Made by a program: the position numbers and the translations under genes. Positions 41,005 to 52,509 of a stretch of DNA of 64,000 nucleotides are shown here, piece by piece. The DNA comes from Brucella cytisi (GTDB taxonomy: Bacteria; Pseudomonadota; Alphaproteobacteria; Rhizobiales; Rhizobiaceae). The notes under the pieces were generated by a model, which worked only from the letters and a program-made list of their open reading frames with translations, did not search any database and had not been told where the DNA came from. The number at the start of each line of letters is the position of its first letter. Positions within the stretch are counted from its first letter, which is position 1. The DNA lies in NCBI GenBank assembly GCA_012103075.1, contig JAAVLQ010000001.1, positions 2,203,501-2,267,500 of the forward strand. The letters run 5' to 3'.

Positions 41005-42250
41005 GACACTCTCCATGATATGCAAATTGCTGCCGTTCGGGGTCGCGGACCAGCGCCGAGACCGGCACGATTTCAATGCCGCGCTTCTTGACCTCATTGG
41101 CCCATTCGGCAACTGCATCGACGGTCACCGCAAAGGCCGAGCCGGTGCCGATGGCGCTGCCATTGGCACGCGCAGTCCGTTCCAGCTCGTCAAGGCGGTC
41201 GAGGATCGCGCCGCGCTCCTGCGCCGCATCGATCAGAATATCCGCCGCCGCGAAAGGCACCACATCGCTTCCTGCAATCCGGTCAGCCTGACTGCGCGCC
41301 GAGGTGCCGTCATCGAGATAATACAGGCCGCGCTTTCCGATCTCGCCCAGCACCGGCGAGAAGGCTTCGGTCTCGGATGTAAAACGCGCGCCCATATAAT
41401 TCATCACACCGGCATAATTGGTCATCCGCGACAGCGCCCACAGCAAGGAAGCCCGGTTCTTGCTGGCACCATCATCCACCGTCAGCGTATTGCGACCGGG
41501 ATTGACGCGCGGATAGTCGAAAGGCTCCATCGGCAATTGCAGCACAAGTTCATGACCGTTTTGCCGGGCCGCCTGCATCCAGCGCTGCAAACTGTTGCCC
41601 TGCGGCGCAAATCCGAGCGTGACTTCCGGCGGAAGCTTGTCGACTGCCTCCATGCTGCCGGTCTGTGACAGCCCAAGTCCGCCGATGACAAGCGCAATCC
41701 GCGCGCCCCGCGCGCCGGACCATGCGGCTGCATAGGCATCCATGGGGCGCAGACCGTCCGCCCCGCGTACCGGCAGCGGGCCGGTGGGGCTTTGCTCGAC
41801 CAGCGCCTGTTCCGGCAGATGGGCGACACGCTTATCCTGTCCGGATTGATGCGTGTTCTGCACCACAACCACATTACCCTCTGCCATACCGGTGGCAGCA
41901 CCGCATACCGGGCGGCATGTCCGGCGTGACCTTCATGATGGCAGGCCCCGGCTGACCGCTTGCCCCGCGCAGCGCACTGCCGGGCGGCGGTGTATTGCCG
42001 GTTACGGGCTTCGCTTCAGTCTTGTTGGCGACTGGCACTTCGACTTGCGTCGGGTCCACGGCGGCGGTTTCAGTTTTGCGAAAAGCTGCCTGATTGCCTT
42101 GCCAGATGGCGAACACCGCGCCCCCGGCAAGGCAAAAAGCCCGCCTAAAATGACAAGGCCTGTCACGAACGAACGAAAAGCGCGGGAGCGTGAGCCCCCG
42201 CGCTTTTGCGGTTTCTTATCCAGTCCTAACGGGCTGTTCAGATCCAGCAT
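41005..42250 (-). CDS. Divergent polysaccharide deacetylase family protein (frameshifts, stop unclear)
   Basis: About 410 residues. It starts [15 protein letters not shown], has one membrane helix ([16 protein letters not shown]), a Pro-rich linker, then the divergent polysaccharide deacetylase domain ([81 protein letters not shown]). The catalytic residues of true deacetylases are not obvious. One base is missing near 42130 and one extra near 41905. The last clear residues are [12 protein letters not shown] near 41030; I find no in-frame stop before rppH, so either another indel lies there or the stop lies inside rppH. It lies next to ctpA. Confidence 0.8.
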
Positions 42251-42257
42251 GGAGCGA

Positions 42258-43587
42258 TCAGTTCAACACACCCTTCTTCGGATCCGGCGGGAATGCGGCA
42301 TTGGCCACCTCACCACGCAGGAGCTTGAAGGCTTCGTTGAGCTGGATGTCGTCCTTCGGATCAGCCGGGACATAAGCCGACGAACCAGAGCCATTGTCAT
42401 CCTCGGCATTGCCCTTGATGTGGCCCTTGAGTTCGGATTCGCCGCGAACGACGTCCTCACCCTTCAGTTCCGGCGGCAAAGGCTGGTCGACCTTGATGTC
42501 AGGCGTGATGCCCTTGCCCTGAATCGACGTGCCCGACGGCGTATAATAAAGCGCCGTAGTCAGACGCAGCGAGCCGTTTTCACCAAGCGGAATGATCGTC
42601 TGCACCGAACCCTTGCCGAAGGACTGCGTGCCGAGCACCGTGGCGCGGCGATGATCCTGCAATGCACCGGCAACGATTTCCGACGCGCTGGCCGAACCGC
42701 CATTGATGAGAACGATGACCGGCTTGCCGTCGGTCAGGTCGCCCTTGCGTGCATCGAAGCGGGTAACATCCTGCGGATCGCGACCACGAGTCGAGACGAC
42801 TTCACCCTTGTCGAGGAAGGCGTCGGAAACAGCCACAGCCTGATCGAGCAGACCACCCGGATTGAGGCGAAGATCCAGCACAAAAGCCCTTGAGCTTTTC
42901 GGCCGGAATCTTGTCCTGAATATCCTTGATCGCCTTCTTGAGGTCTTCGGATGTCTGTTCGGTGAACGAGATGACGCGCAGATAGCCGATATCGTTCTCG
43001 ACGCGATAGCGAACGGCCTTCACCTTGATGACAGCGCGTGCGATCTTCAGCGTGATCGGCTTGTCGACGCCCCGGCGCTGGATGGTCAGCTCGATAGACG
43101 AACCGATTTCACCGCGCATCTTGTCGACCGCATCGGTCAGCGAAAGACCGCGAACTTCCTGCCCGTCAATCTTGGTGATGAGATCGCCTGCCAGCACACC
43201 AGCCTTGGAAGCGGGCGTATCGTCAATCGGAGCGATGACCTTCACGAGATCGTTGTCCATCGTCACTTCGATGCCAAGACCGCCAAACTCACCCTTGGTC
43301 TGCACGCGCATGTCCTGCGCGGCTTCCGGGTTGAGATAGGAGGAATGGGGATCGAGCGAGGTCAACATGCCGTTGATCGCGCTTTCGGTCAGCTTCTTGT
43401 CGTCCGGCGGCGTCACATATTGCGCGCGCACCCGTTCGAAAATATCACCAAAAAGGGCCAGTTCCTTGTAGACATCGCTATCTTTCCCTGCCGCAAAAGC
43501 AGTGGAAGCCGGCGCGCCCCGGACCATCACCATGGCTGACGCCCCCAGAAGGGCCCCGGCGAACAGCAGCGATAGTTTACGTATCAT
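42258..43587 (-). CDS. ctpA: Carboxy-terminal processing protease CtpA, S41 family (one frameshift)
   Basis: About 442 residues. Signal peptide (LSLLFAGALLGASAMVMVRGAPASTAFA), then SYLNPEAAQDMRVQTKGEFGGLGIEV, a PDZ domain (VIAPIDDTPASKAGVLAGDLITKIDGQEV), and the S41 core with catalytic Ser in INGGSASASEIVAGAL and Lys in GTQSFGKGSVQ. It is a periplasmic protease that trims proteins at C-termini; in Brucella a homologue affects cell shape and virulence. One extra T near 42886 splits the frame. ATG 43587 overlaps the region right after the EnvC-like stop (3 bases apart). Confidence 0.95.
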
Positions 43588-43589
43588 TT

Positions 43590-44928
43590 TCACGTCCTTC
43601 CAGAAAGCCGTTCGGTCCACCAAGGGGCAGGATCGACGGGTTTTCCATCCTTTCGAAATTCAATGTAAAGCAATGGCGCACCATTGCCCACCTCTATCGG
43701 TGCAACACTTGCCAGAAGTTTTTTTTCTCCCATCGCGCCGACCGGCTCTCCCGCAAGTACAAACTGGCCTTGCGATACGTCGATTCGACCCATGCCAGCC
43801 ATGACGACATGATATCCATTGCCCGCGTCGAGTATCAAGAGCTGCCCGTAAGAACGGAATGTGCCTGCGTAAAGTATCACGCCATCGGAAGGTGACGTAA
43901 TCGTGGCAGAAGGCAAGGTTTCAACGACCTGCCCCATCATGCTGCCGCCGACACCGTCCTTCTCGCCGAAGCGGCGCATCGTCTTGCCAGCTGCAGGCAA
44001 AGCGAGCTTGCCTTGTAGCGAAGCAAAATCAATCTGGGCTCGCAGATGATTGTCGTTTGGCGTTGCTTCTCCGGCTTTTTCCCTTGCTGCGGCAAGGCGA
44101 TCCGCCTCGGCCTTTCGAGCGGATTCGGCTGCATCGCGCACGCCCGCCATCTGCTTGTCGAGCCCGTCGATAAGGTCTTTCAGGCTGCCTGCCTTGGCCG
44201 CCAATTCTTCCGAACGCTGGCGCTGCGCATCGATTTCCTGTTCCGACTGCGACTGCAATTTCTTCTTCTCCTCAAGAAGAAGTGATTGCCGTTTCTGCTC
44301 TTCGGCCTGAACCGTGCGCGTCGCCTTCAGCTTATCCTGCTCTTGCCGGATGGAGGCAGTGACCCGCTGCATATCCTTCAGGTCGCCGGTCAGCTCTTCC
44401 ACCTGCTCACGCATTTCAGGCACGACAGCACCAAGAAGCACGGCGCTGCGCACTGAAGCCAGAGCATCGTCAGGCCGCACCAGAATGGCAGGCGGCGGGT
44501 TCAGCCCCATGCGCTGCAATGCGGCCAGCACTTCCGCCAGAACGCCGCGCCGTGCGCGCAGCGACGAGCGAATGCCATCTTCCTGCTCGCGCAGCGCGGT
44601 GTTTGTCGGCAATATCGGCAATATCCTGCTGCAGCTTCTTGTCGGTCTTGGCCGACTGGATCAGCGCTGCGGTGATGGTGGTCTGGTCCTTCTTGAGCCC
44701 GGCCACCTCATCTTCAAGCTGTTTCAGCTTGTCGCCGGTGACGGTGAGTTCGCTGCTGAGCTTTTCATATTCGCTCGCCGCCTGATCACGCTGCTGCTGC
44801 AAGGCTTCCTGCGCAAGAACCGACGGCGCGCAGCCGAACAAGCCAGCCAAAACGAGGCCAGCCAAAACGAGGCCAGCCTGCGTGAAAGCAAGCAATCGTG
44901 GTCTTTTGAAAAGGCGTTCAGGACTCAT
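43590..44928 (-). CDS. EnvC-like murein hydrolase activator (one frameshift)
   Basis: About 446 residues: signal sequence (AGLVLAGLVLAGLFGCAPSVLA), a long coiled coil (QQQRDQAASEYEKLSSELTVTGDKLKQLEDEV; EEKKKLQSQSEQEIDAQRQRSEELAAKAGSL) and a C-terminal LytM/M23 domain (SDGVILYAGTFRSYGQLLILDAGNGYHVVMAGM). The usual HxH zinc pair of active M23 enzymes is absent (MAGM for YAHL), so it should activate amidases during septation rather than cut peptidoglycan itself, as EnvC does. One A is missing near 44605. It starts at 44928 (MSPERLF), or at 44958 with ten extra residues. Confidence 0.92.
44842..44878. repeat. 15-bp tandem repeat inside the EnvC-like signal sequence
   Basis: GCCAGCCAAAACGAG occurs 2.5 times in a row. 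In frame it encodes repeated AGLVL units of the signal helix. Such a repeat could change copy number without shifting the frame. Confidence 0.8.
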
Positions 44929-45064
44929 GCGTGTTCTATCAGGACGAAACAAGGCCAAATTCAGAGCCGAAACTAGACTGAACCCGTTAACGAACCATCA
45001 ACCATAAATACCGCCGATAACAGATCGCTGGTTAAACCGGCCTTCGCACGATAAACCGGTCGTC

Positions 45065-45319
45065 ATGAATGCAAAAGCACTGAAGACGATGACGGAGGAT
45101 TGGCGCGAAGGGCGCGGCTATGTCCATACCTATATTTGCAAGCATATCGTAGCGGCAAAGCGTTCCGACCGCGCCTTCATCGTTGAAACTCTTGCTAAGG
45201 CCGGTCTGGAGATCACCCGGCAAGCAGCAGATGGCCTTACCGTTCTCATTCCCGAAAGCGGCAAGAGTTTCACACTGAGGGGCGCAGTCTACAACCAGCC
45301 CCCATATCAGGACCTGTGA
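45065..45319 (+). CDS. Hypothetical protein, 84 residues
   Basis: MNAKALKTMTEDWREGRGYVHTYICKH at the start, then a predicted alpha/beta stretch (AFIVETLAKAGLEITRQAADGLTVLIPESG). Good codon use and intact, but no family is recognised. It lies opposite the minus-strand block, and its end overlaps the end of rlmH by 13 bases. The ribosome site is weak. Possibly a real small gene. Confidence 0.55.
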   Translation: MNAKALKTMTEDWREGRGYVHTYICKHIVAAKRSDRAFIVETLAKAGLEITRQAADGLTVLIPESGKSFTLRGAVYNQPPYQDL

Positions 45320-45788
45320 TAAGGGTGGCCTGCCAGAATAGTGGCGGCGCGGTAAAGCTGCTCGGCAATCAGGATGCGGGCGATCTGGTGCGGCCACGTC
45401 AATTCGCCCAGCGCCAGAACGAGATCAGCGCGTGATCGCAATGCCGGATCGTGACCGTCCGGCCCGCCAATGGCGACGATGAGATGACGCTTGCCGTCGT
45501 CCCGCATCCGCCCGATGCGATCCGCAAAGCTTCAGATCCGAGCGCCTTGCCGCGCTCGTCGAGAAGGATCAAGGCAGCTCCATTATCGAGAGCTTCATGA
45601 ATGCGCTGGGCTTCTTCGGCCTTGCGCAACTCTGCCGTCTGGCCCCGGCTTTCGGGAATTTCGCTCACACCGGCGAATTCAAGCCCCAATGGCGGTCCAG
45701 CTTTCGAAAATCGGTCGAAATAGCGCTCGACCAGTTCCGTTCGGGGCCGGCTTTCATCCGGCCCACGGCAAAAAACACTCACACGCAT
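45307..45788 (-). CDS. rlmH: 23S rRNA pseudouridine-1915 N3-methyltransferase RlmH (one frameshift)
   Basis: A SPOUT methyltransferase of about 160 residues that acts on assembled 70S ribosomes. It starts MRVSVFCRGPDESRPRTELVERYFDR, has LILLDERGKALGSE and the knot sequence IVAIGGPDGHDPALRSRADLVLALGELTWPHQIARILIAEQLYRA. A missing base near 45527 splits the frame; adding it gives SEAFADRIGRMRDDGKRH. It follows rsfS, the usual order. Confidence 0.95.
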
Positions 45789-45810
45789 GACGCTCTCAAT
45801 TCATCGAATT

Positions 45811-45894
45811 AAAGCGGATCGCGCTTTAATCTTCTTTTTTTTCGCGCATTATCCAACGCAAAACCGCTTCGCAGTTTTGGCTCGAAAATGCTCT
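45811..45894. repeat. Palindromic repeat, family A, copy 3
   Basis: AAAGCGGATCGCGCTTT (palindromic), a T run, then CGCATTATCC, GCAAAACCGCTTCGCA and CGAAAATGCTC. It matches 69-175 and 14501-14557. It lies between rsfS and rlmH, so it is probably transcribed with them. Confidence 0.7.
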
Positions 45895-46273
45895 AATGCA
45901 CCAATCCCGGCGCACGTTCGGTGTCGAACGCGTCGAAACCCTCGTCGAGCCAGATCTTCTCGAGATTGTAGAAGTCACGGACTTCCGGTCGGAAGACATG
46001 GACGATGATGTCGCCGGTGTCGATGAGAACCCAATCGCCACTCTCGAGACCTTCGACCCGTATATCCTTGCAGCCTGCTTCACGCAGAGCCTGCAGGAGA
46101 TGGTCGGCAACCGCCGTCACATGACGATGCGAACGGCCCGACGCGACGATCATATAATCGCCGATCGTTGATCTTCCGCGAATGTCGATGGGGATGATGG
46201 ATTCTGCCTTGGAGTTTTCGAGACTGGCCAAGGCCGCGTCGAAGGTCTGGGACACGAGATTGGACTCGTCCAT
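45893..46273 (-). CDS. rsfS: Ribosome silencing factor RsfS
   Basis: 126 residues from ATG 46273. It binds protein L14 (uL14) and keeps 50S from joining 30S in starvation. Family core: FDAALASLENSKAESIIPIDIRGRSTIGDYMIVASGRSHRHVTAVADHLLQAL, then SGDWVLIDTGDIIVHVFRPEVRDFYNLEKIW, all present. The start is uncertain: the frame is open upstream to 46375, and 10-30 more residues are possible. It stands between nadD and rlmH, its usual partners. Confidence 0.93.
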   Translation of the reverse strand: MDESNLVSQTFDAALASLENSKAESIIPIDIRGRSTIGDYMIVASGRSHRHVTAVADHLLQALREAGCKDIRVEGLESGDWVLIDTGDIIVHVFRPEVRDFYNLEKIWLDEGFDAFDTERAPGLVH

Positions 46274-46503
46274 CCTGACCGTTGAAGGCGCGTGATGAGC
46301 CTTCTTCTCAATTGCTGTTCTCAGTGTATTCCCTTTCTCAGCAGAACAACGCCGTGTGGCAGTTATAAGCACCACACTCCCTAAAAATAGGCAGAGTCCC
46401 TGTTTTGTTTCAAGACTATCGGCTTTTCCAAACCGTTCACTTTTTTCAGTTTATTCGCCCGTTTTGCATATATCTTGTCGAAATCGTCATGAAAGCATCA
46501 AGA

Positions 46504-47157
46504 TCATGTACGGGATTTGCGGATCGCGCTGGATGAGAGCGACGAACGCGGTCCATGGATGAAGGTCCGGGCCGGAGGTGTGCGACGCGCCAGCATCGGC
46601 GCATATTGTTCATCGACGCGACTGTCGGAGAATGTCTGCGCCATGCGTGACGACAGATAGGCCAGCGTCGAACCCGGCCGGTCGATAACCGCAATCGGAA
46701 AATTCTGCGCGATCTCGCGCCAGCGCTGCCAGCGATGGAAGGAGGCAAGATTGTCCGCCCCCATCACCCAGACGAAATGGACACCGGGATTGGCATCGCG
46801 GATAAGCGCCAGCGTATCCGCCGTATACCGCACATTGAAGGCTGCCTCGAGCGCCGTCACCTTGATGCGCGGATCAGATGCGATTTCCTCGCTCAGCTTC
46901 AATCGGTCGGCAAGCGGCGCCAGTTCGCGACTGTCCTTCAGCGGATTGCCGGGCGTCACCATCCACCAGAGCTGGTCGAGCTTGAGCCGCCGGATTGCGA
47001 TTTCCGCCACCAGCGCGTGCCCGCCATGCGGCGGGTTGAACGAGCCGCCAAACAGCCCGACCGCCATGCCCTTCTCGACATAAGGCATGCGCAGATAATG
47101 CGCATCGACACCGGGATATTGTTCCCTCAATGCGGAAAGCCCGAAGCCGAATTTCAT
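46504..47157 (-). CDS. nadD: Nicotinate-nucleotide adenylyltransferase
   Basis: 217 residues, intact, in the NAD synthesis pathway. Visible are the nucleotidyltransferase motif GLFGGSFNPPHGGH (about 34-47, the GxFxPxHxGH form), WMVTPGNPLKD, VHFVWVMGADNLASFHRWQRW and the C-terminal SSSAIR. About 30 extra residues precede the conserved GLFGGSF; a shorter start at the internal Met of EKGMAVGLFGG (about 47067) is possible. Confidence 0.95.
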   Translation of the reverse strand: MKFGFGLSALREQYPGVDAHYLRMPYVEKGMAVGLFGGSFNPPHGGHALVAEIAIRRLKLDQLWWMVTPGNPLKDSRELAPLADRLKLSEEIASDPRIKVTALEAAFNVRYTADTLALIRDANPGVHFVWVMGADNLASFHRWQRWREIAQNFPIAVIDRPGSTLAYLSSRMAQTFSDSRVDEQYAPMLARRTPPARTFIHGPRSSLSSSAIRKSRT

Positions 47158-47163
47158 TCGAAC

Positions 47164-48447
47164 CTAACCACGGATCTGACCGTCACCGCGAACGCGATAT
47201 TTGAACGAGGTCAGTTGCTCCACGCCGACCGGTCCACGCGCATGCATCTTGCCGGTGGCAATGCCGATTTCCGCGCCCATGCCGAACTCGCCGCCATCGG
47301 CAAATTGCGTCGAGGCATTGTGCAGGAGAATGGCCGAGTCGATCTCGTTGAAGAAGCGCGCAACCGCTGCCGCATCCTCAGCCACGACAGCTTCCGTATG
47401 GTGCGAGGAATAGCGGTTGATATGCTCAATCGCGCCCGAAATACCGTCAACCAGCGCAACGGAAATGATCGCGTCGAGATATTCGGTCGACCAGTCCTCT
47501 TCGGTGGCAGGCTTTGCTGCCGGATAGAGCGCCAGCACGTCCGCACTCCCGCGAATTTCACAACCCTTGGCAGCCAAGTCTTCGAGGATCGGCGCCAGAT
47601 GCATCGCAGCTGCGGCACGATCAACCAGAAGCGTTTCCGCCGCACCGCAAATGCCGGTGCGCCGCATCTTGGCATCGACCGCAATCTTGCGGGCCATGTC
47701 GAGATCGGCGGACTTGTCGATATAAAGATGGCAGATGCCTTCCAGATGCGCGAAGACCGGCACCCGCGCTTCTGACTGAACGCGCGCAACAAGGCTTTTT
47801 CCACCACGCGGCACGATCACATCAATCGCACCGTCCAGACCTTTCAGCATTTCACCAACAGCGGCACGGTCGGTCACTGGCACGATCTGGATCGCATCGG
47901 CTGGCAGGCTGGCTGCTTCGAGTCCCCTGACCAGCGCCTTATGAATAGCAGCCGATGAATGCGCCGAATCCGAGCCGCCACGCAGGATAACGGCATTGCC
48001 TGCCTTGAGGCACAGCGCGCCGGCATCCGCAGTCACATTGGGGCGGCTTTCATAAATGACGCCGATCACTCCGAGCGGCGTGCGCACGCGCTCGATATGG
48101 AGCCCGTTCGGACGATCCCATTCAGCAATCACTTCGCCCACCGGATCAGGCAGGGCTGCGATAGCGCGGATACCGTCGGCAATCGCATTGATCCGGCTGT
48201 CATCGAGCGTCAGCCGGTCAACGAAGGATGCTGCCATGCCGCTCTTTTCCGCATTGGCCAAATCAAGCTTGTTGGCTTCAAGAATATCGCCACGCGCTTC
48301 AAGCATCGCATCGGCGGCAGCAATCAGCGCCCCGTTCTTCTGTTCAGTGGTGGCGATGGAAAGAGGGGCTGCGGCAGCGCGCGCCTTGCGGCCCACTTCC
48401 GCCATGACTGCAGCAATATCGTTTACCGTTTCTGCCTTGGTCAGCAT
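47164..48447 (-). CDS. proA: Gamma-glutamyl phosphate reductase
   Basis: 427 residues, intact, second enzyme of proline synthesis. It carries [58 protein letters not shown], the catalytic Cys in [15 protein letters not shown] and [21 protein letters not shown] before ATG 48447 supports the start. It follows proB at 10 bases, and nadD follows at 6. Confidence 0.97.
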   Translation of the reverse strand: MLTKAETVNDIAAVMAEVGRKARAAAAPLSIATTEQKNGALIAAADAMLEARGDILEANKLDLANAEKSGMAASFVDRLTLDDSRINAIADGIRAIAALPDPVGEVIAEWDRPNGLHIERVRTPLGVIGVIYESRPNVTADAGALCLKAGNAVILRGGSDSAHSSAAIHKALVRGLEAASLPADAIQIVPVTDRAAVGEMLKGLDGAIDVIVPRGGKSLVARVQSEARVPVFAHLEGICHLYIDKSADLDMARKIAVDAKMRRTGICGAAETLLVDRAAAAMHLAPILEDLAAKGCEIRGSADVLALYPAAKPATEEDWSTEYLDAIISVALVDGISGAIEHINRYSSHHTEAVVAEDAAAVARFFNEIDSAILLHNASTQFADGGEFGMGAEIGIATGKMHARGPVGVEQLTSFKYRVRGDGQIRG

Positions 48448-48457
48448 CCCATCTCCC

Positions 48458-49591
48458 CTATGCGACTTCTGCATTGCTGGCAGCACGCACAACCAGATCG
48501 TTGCGGTGGATCATCGCCGCGCGAGCATCATAGCCAAGAATTTCACTGATCTCATCGCTTTTATGGCCTGCGATCTTGCGCGCATCCTCGGCATCATAAG
48601 CGATCAGTCCGCGCGCGATTTCGCGTCCGTCCTCGTTCAGCACCGCGACCGTATCACCGCGCTCGAACTGGCCGTCGATTTCCCTGACGCCTGCGGGCAA
48701 AAGCGACTTTCCGGATTTCAGTGCTCGCCGCACCGGCATCCACCGTCAAACGGCCAGCCGGTTCAAGATTGCCGGAAATCCGTGTTTCCGGGCATTTACC
48801 GGCGCACGCGCCGGTTCAAACAGTGTCGCGCGTTCACCGCGATCGATTGCTGAAAGCGGGCCGAAACGCGTGCCCGATGTGATGATCATCGCGGTCCCTG
48901 CCGCATTGGCGATCTTGCCCGCGTCGAGCTTCGTCTTCATGCCCCCGCGCGACAGTTCCGACGCCGCCGCTCCCGCCATGGCCTCGATCTGCGGGGTGAT
49001 GGTTTCGACCAGCGGCAGAAACTCGGCGTCCGGGTTCTTGTGTGGCGGGGCCGTATAAAGCCCGTCAATATCCGACAGCAGGACAAGCAGGTCCGCGCCC
49101 ATCATGGTCGCCACGCGGGCAGCCAGACGATCATTGTCACCATAACGGATTTCGGTGGTCGCCACCGTATCGTTCTCATTGATGACCGGCACGGCCTTCA
49201 GCTTCAACAGCGTCTCGATGGTCGCGCGCGCGTTGAGATAGCGGCGGCGCTCCTCGGTGTCGGACAGCGTGACGAGAATCTGGCCTGAACGGATGGAATG
49301 ACCGCCAAGCACATCGGCATAGGCCTTGGCGAGCGCGATCTGGCCTGCGGCGGCGGCCGCCTGACTTTCCTCAAGCTTCAGCGCCTTCTTCGGCAGCCCC
49401 AGAACGGTGCGTCCAAGAGCAATAGCACCGGAAGAAACCACCAGCACTTCGACGCCTGCATGATGCAGAGCGGCAATGTCCTGCCCGAGGCTTTCCAGCC
49501 AGTCCCGCTTGAGACCGGCTGCTCGATCCACCAGAAGGGCGGACCCGATTTTAACAACGATGCGGCGATAGTTTTTCAGTTGCTTCAGCAT
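48458..49591 (-). CDS. proB: Glutamate 5-kinase (two frameshifts near the PUA domain)
   Basis: About 378 residues. The amino-acid kinase domain ([100 protein letters not shown]) is followed by a C-terminal PUA domain ([40 protein letters not shown]). Two indels near 48790 and 48735 separate the two domains; both lie in short runs, and repair gives [15 protein letters not shown] between them. It makes glutamyl 5-phosphate, is feedback-inhibited by proline in relatives, and starts at ATG 49591. Confidence 0.95.
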
Positions 49592-49622
49592 GCTTTCATT
49601 CCCCTCGCCGCGCCCTGTCGTC

Positions 49623-50752
<1,130 letters not shown>

Positions 50753-50765
50753 TTACAGCAAAAGC

Positions 50766-50792
50766 GGCCTCCTGCAAACAGTCGAGGAGGCC
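50766..50792 (-). terminator. Terminator of the GNAT gene upstream of obgE
   Basis: GGCCTCCT / AGGAGGCC stem with an 11-base loop, read on the minus strand into GCTTTTGC, immediately past the 50798 stop. Confidence 0.75.
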
Positions 50793-50797
50793 AGATT

Positions 50798-51354
50798 TCA
50801 TCCGAGTTTGTCTTTCCAGACCGGATCGGTGAAATCGATATAGATCAATTCCTGATCCAGATACTGGCCCTGCACGTAAAGTGACTTGGGTTCGACACCG
50901 AAAGTCTTGAAACCGAGCGCATAATAGACGCGCTTGGCGGCTTCATTCGTGGCCACCACCTTGGCATCCAGAACGACGACCTGCTTTGCGGCATGGTCGA
51001 TGACCTTGCTGACGAGAGCCTTGCCCAAGTCCAGCCCGCGCGCTTCGGGGCCACATAGACACCCCAGAGCGTGCCGCGATGGCGCTCGGACTTGCGGTCG
51101 TGGCGGAAAAGGCCAGCCGTTCCCAGCAGGTTTTCACCGTCGAAGGCACCGAAAACCACATTACCGTCCACCTGCTCCAGACGACGTGCGAACACGCTGT
51201 CCGAATAGGCATTCTCTTCTTCGAAACTCGAACCGAAGGCCATTGGCGCACGCTGCAAAGCGCTTAATCTTATGGCTCGATAGCGATGCAGATCGCCCTT
51301 TTCGAGCGCACGCACCACGATCTTCTCGCGTGCGATTGCATGAGTATCCATCAT
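50798..51354 (-). CDS. GNAT N-acetyltransferase (one frameshift)
   Basis: About 185 residues. ALEKGDLHRYRAIRLSALQRAPMAFGSSFEEE at the start, then FGAFDGENLLGTAGLFRHD, RGTLWGVYVAPEARGLDLGKALVSKVIDHA (repaired acetyl-CoA loop) and NEAAKRVYYALGFKTFGVEP. One C missing near 51048 breaks the loop. The acetyl acceptor is unknown. It sits in the rplU-rpmA-GNAT-GNAT-obgE order seen in related genomes, but has its own terminator. Confidence 0.88.
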
Positions 51355-51430
51355 CTCATTCCCCGTTATTATTGGTCCTGCGGCCTATAAGGTTTGGCGC
51401 GCAGGACCCTTTGTTATGACTGCCAGCTTC

Positions 51431-52096
51431 TCAGCCCGATCCGGTGCGACGATCGAGGACATAGCGCTCGACCGGCACATTGCCTGCGGCAAGCGAATCC
51501 GCCATGCCCATGCTGCTGAACTGGAATCCGCACTTGTGGATCACCCGGCGGGAGCCGCCATTGCTGGCCCGGCACGAGACATGCAGCCGCTCGATGGCAG
51601 TTGCACGGAAAGCCAGATCGATCAGGGCGTGAGCAGCTTCGGTGGCAAAGCCGTGCCCCCAATAGGGCTCACCCAGCCAGTACCCGATTTCCAGCCCCTC
51701 GCCATGCTTATGCGCATGAATGCCGCAGCAGCCCATAAAGATGCCGGTTTCCGCTTGCGTGATAGCGTAGATGCAATTGCCCATCTCGCCTTTTCGCACG
51801 CGCTCGACAAAATCGACCGCATTTTCACGCGTGTATGGATGCGGCATGCGGGCAAGCATACCGGAGACGCGGGCGTTATTGGCAAGATAGGAAATCGCAT
51901 CCACGTCTTCGACATGCGGCGGGCGCAGGACCAGCCTTTCAGTGACGAGGACAGGACAGTCTAATTCATAAGCCAGATCGGGGGCCAGATCAGCGCTCGT
52001 ATCGGGAGCCAATCCGGGCGACAGATCCGTGTAACTGTCTCTTCTTTCGCTACTGCTTGCGTCGTAACAATCTTCTTCCAGAACTTCGACAACCAT
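51431..52096 (-). CDS. GNAT acetyltransferase, RimJ/RimL type, with acidic N-terminal extension
   Basis: 221 residues, intact. Residues 1-45 are acidic and low in complexity (VEVLEEDCYDASSSERRDSYTDLSPG). The rest is a RimJ/RimL-like GNAT: LVTERLVLRPPHVEDVDAISYLANNARVSGMLARMPHPYT, EIGYWLGEPYWGHGFATEAAHALIDLAF, and NGGSRRVIHKCGFQF. GGAGG 7 nt before ATG 52096 fixes the start. Its placement just after rpmA suggests, but does not show, ribosomal protein N-acetylation. Confidence 0.9.
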   Translation of the reverse strand: MVVEVLEEDCYDASSSERRDSYTDLSPGLAPDTSADLAPDLAYELDCPVLVTERLVLRPPHVEDVDAISYLANNARVSGMLARMPHPYTRENAVDFVERVRKGEMGNCIYAITQAETGIFMGCCGIHAHKHGEGLEIGYWLGEPYWGHGFATEAAHALIDLAFRATAIERLHVSCRASNGGSRRVIHKCGFQFSSMGMADSLAAGNVPVERYVLDRRTGSG

Positions 52097-52117
52097 TTTT
52101 CGTTCCTCCAGATGCAA

Positions 52118-52146
52118 AAGGGAAGATGGTGGCCCCATCTTCCCTT
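52118..52146 (-). terminator. rplU-rpmA terminator
   Basis: A perfect 12-bp stem, AAGGGAAGATGG / CCATCTTCCCTT, with a 5-base loop, read on the minus strand into TTTT. It lies between rpmA and the GNAT gene, so the GNAT expression may depend on read-through. Confidence 0.85.
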
Positions 52147-52215
52147 CGATCTTTTGGCTAGGCTGCCATTTGCACCGGGTCCGATGGGACGCCGGTGCTT
52201 TAGAGAGTGCCCGGC

Positions 52216-52484
52216 TTACTCTGCTGCTTCCGCGATCGGGTCTACCGATACGTACGTGCGGCCGTTGGCTTTCGTACGGAAAGATACTGAACCGTTCGTG
52301 GTTGCAAAAATCGTGTGGTCCTTGCCGAGGCCAACATTGGCGCCCGGATGCCACTTCGTGCCGCGTTGGCGCACGATGATGTTGCCGGCGAGCACAGCTT
52401 CGCCGCCGAACTTCTTCACGCCAAGGCGTTTGGATTCTGAATCGCGACCGTTACGCGAGGAACCGCCAGCTTTTTGTGTGCCAT
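52216..52484 (-). CDS. rpmA: 50S ribosomal protein L27 (one frameshift near the start)
   Basis: 89 residues once repaired. One A is missing in the AAAAA near 52472; adding it gives [20 protein letters not shown], the universal L27 start, which joins [25 protein letters not shown] and [11 protein letters not shown]. The N-terminal tail reaches the peptidyl-transferase centre. AAAGGAG before ATG 52484 supports the start. It follows rplU by 25 bases. Confidence 0.96.
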
Positions 52485-52509
52485 TGGTGTTCTCCTTTAA
52501 TCTCTCTAC

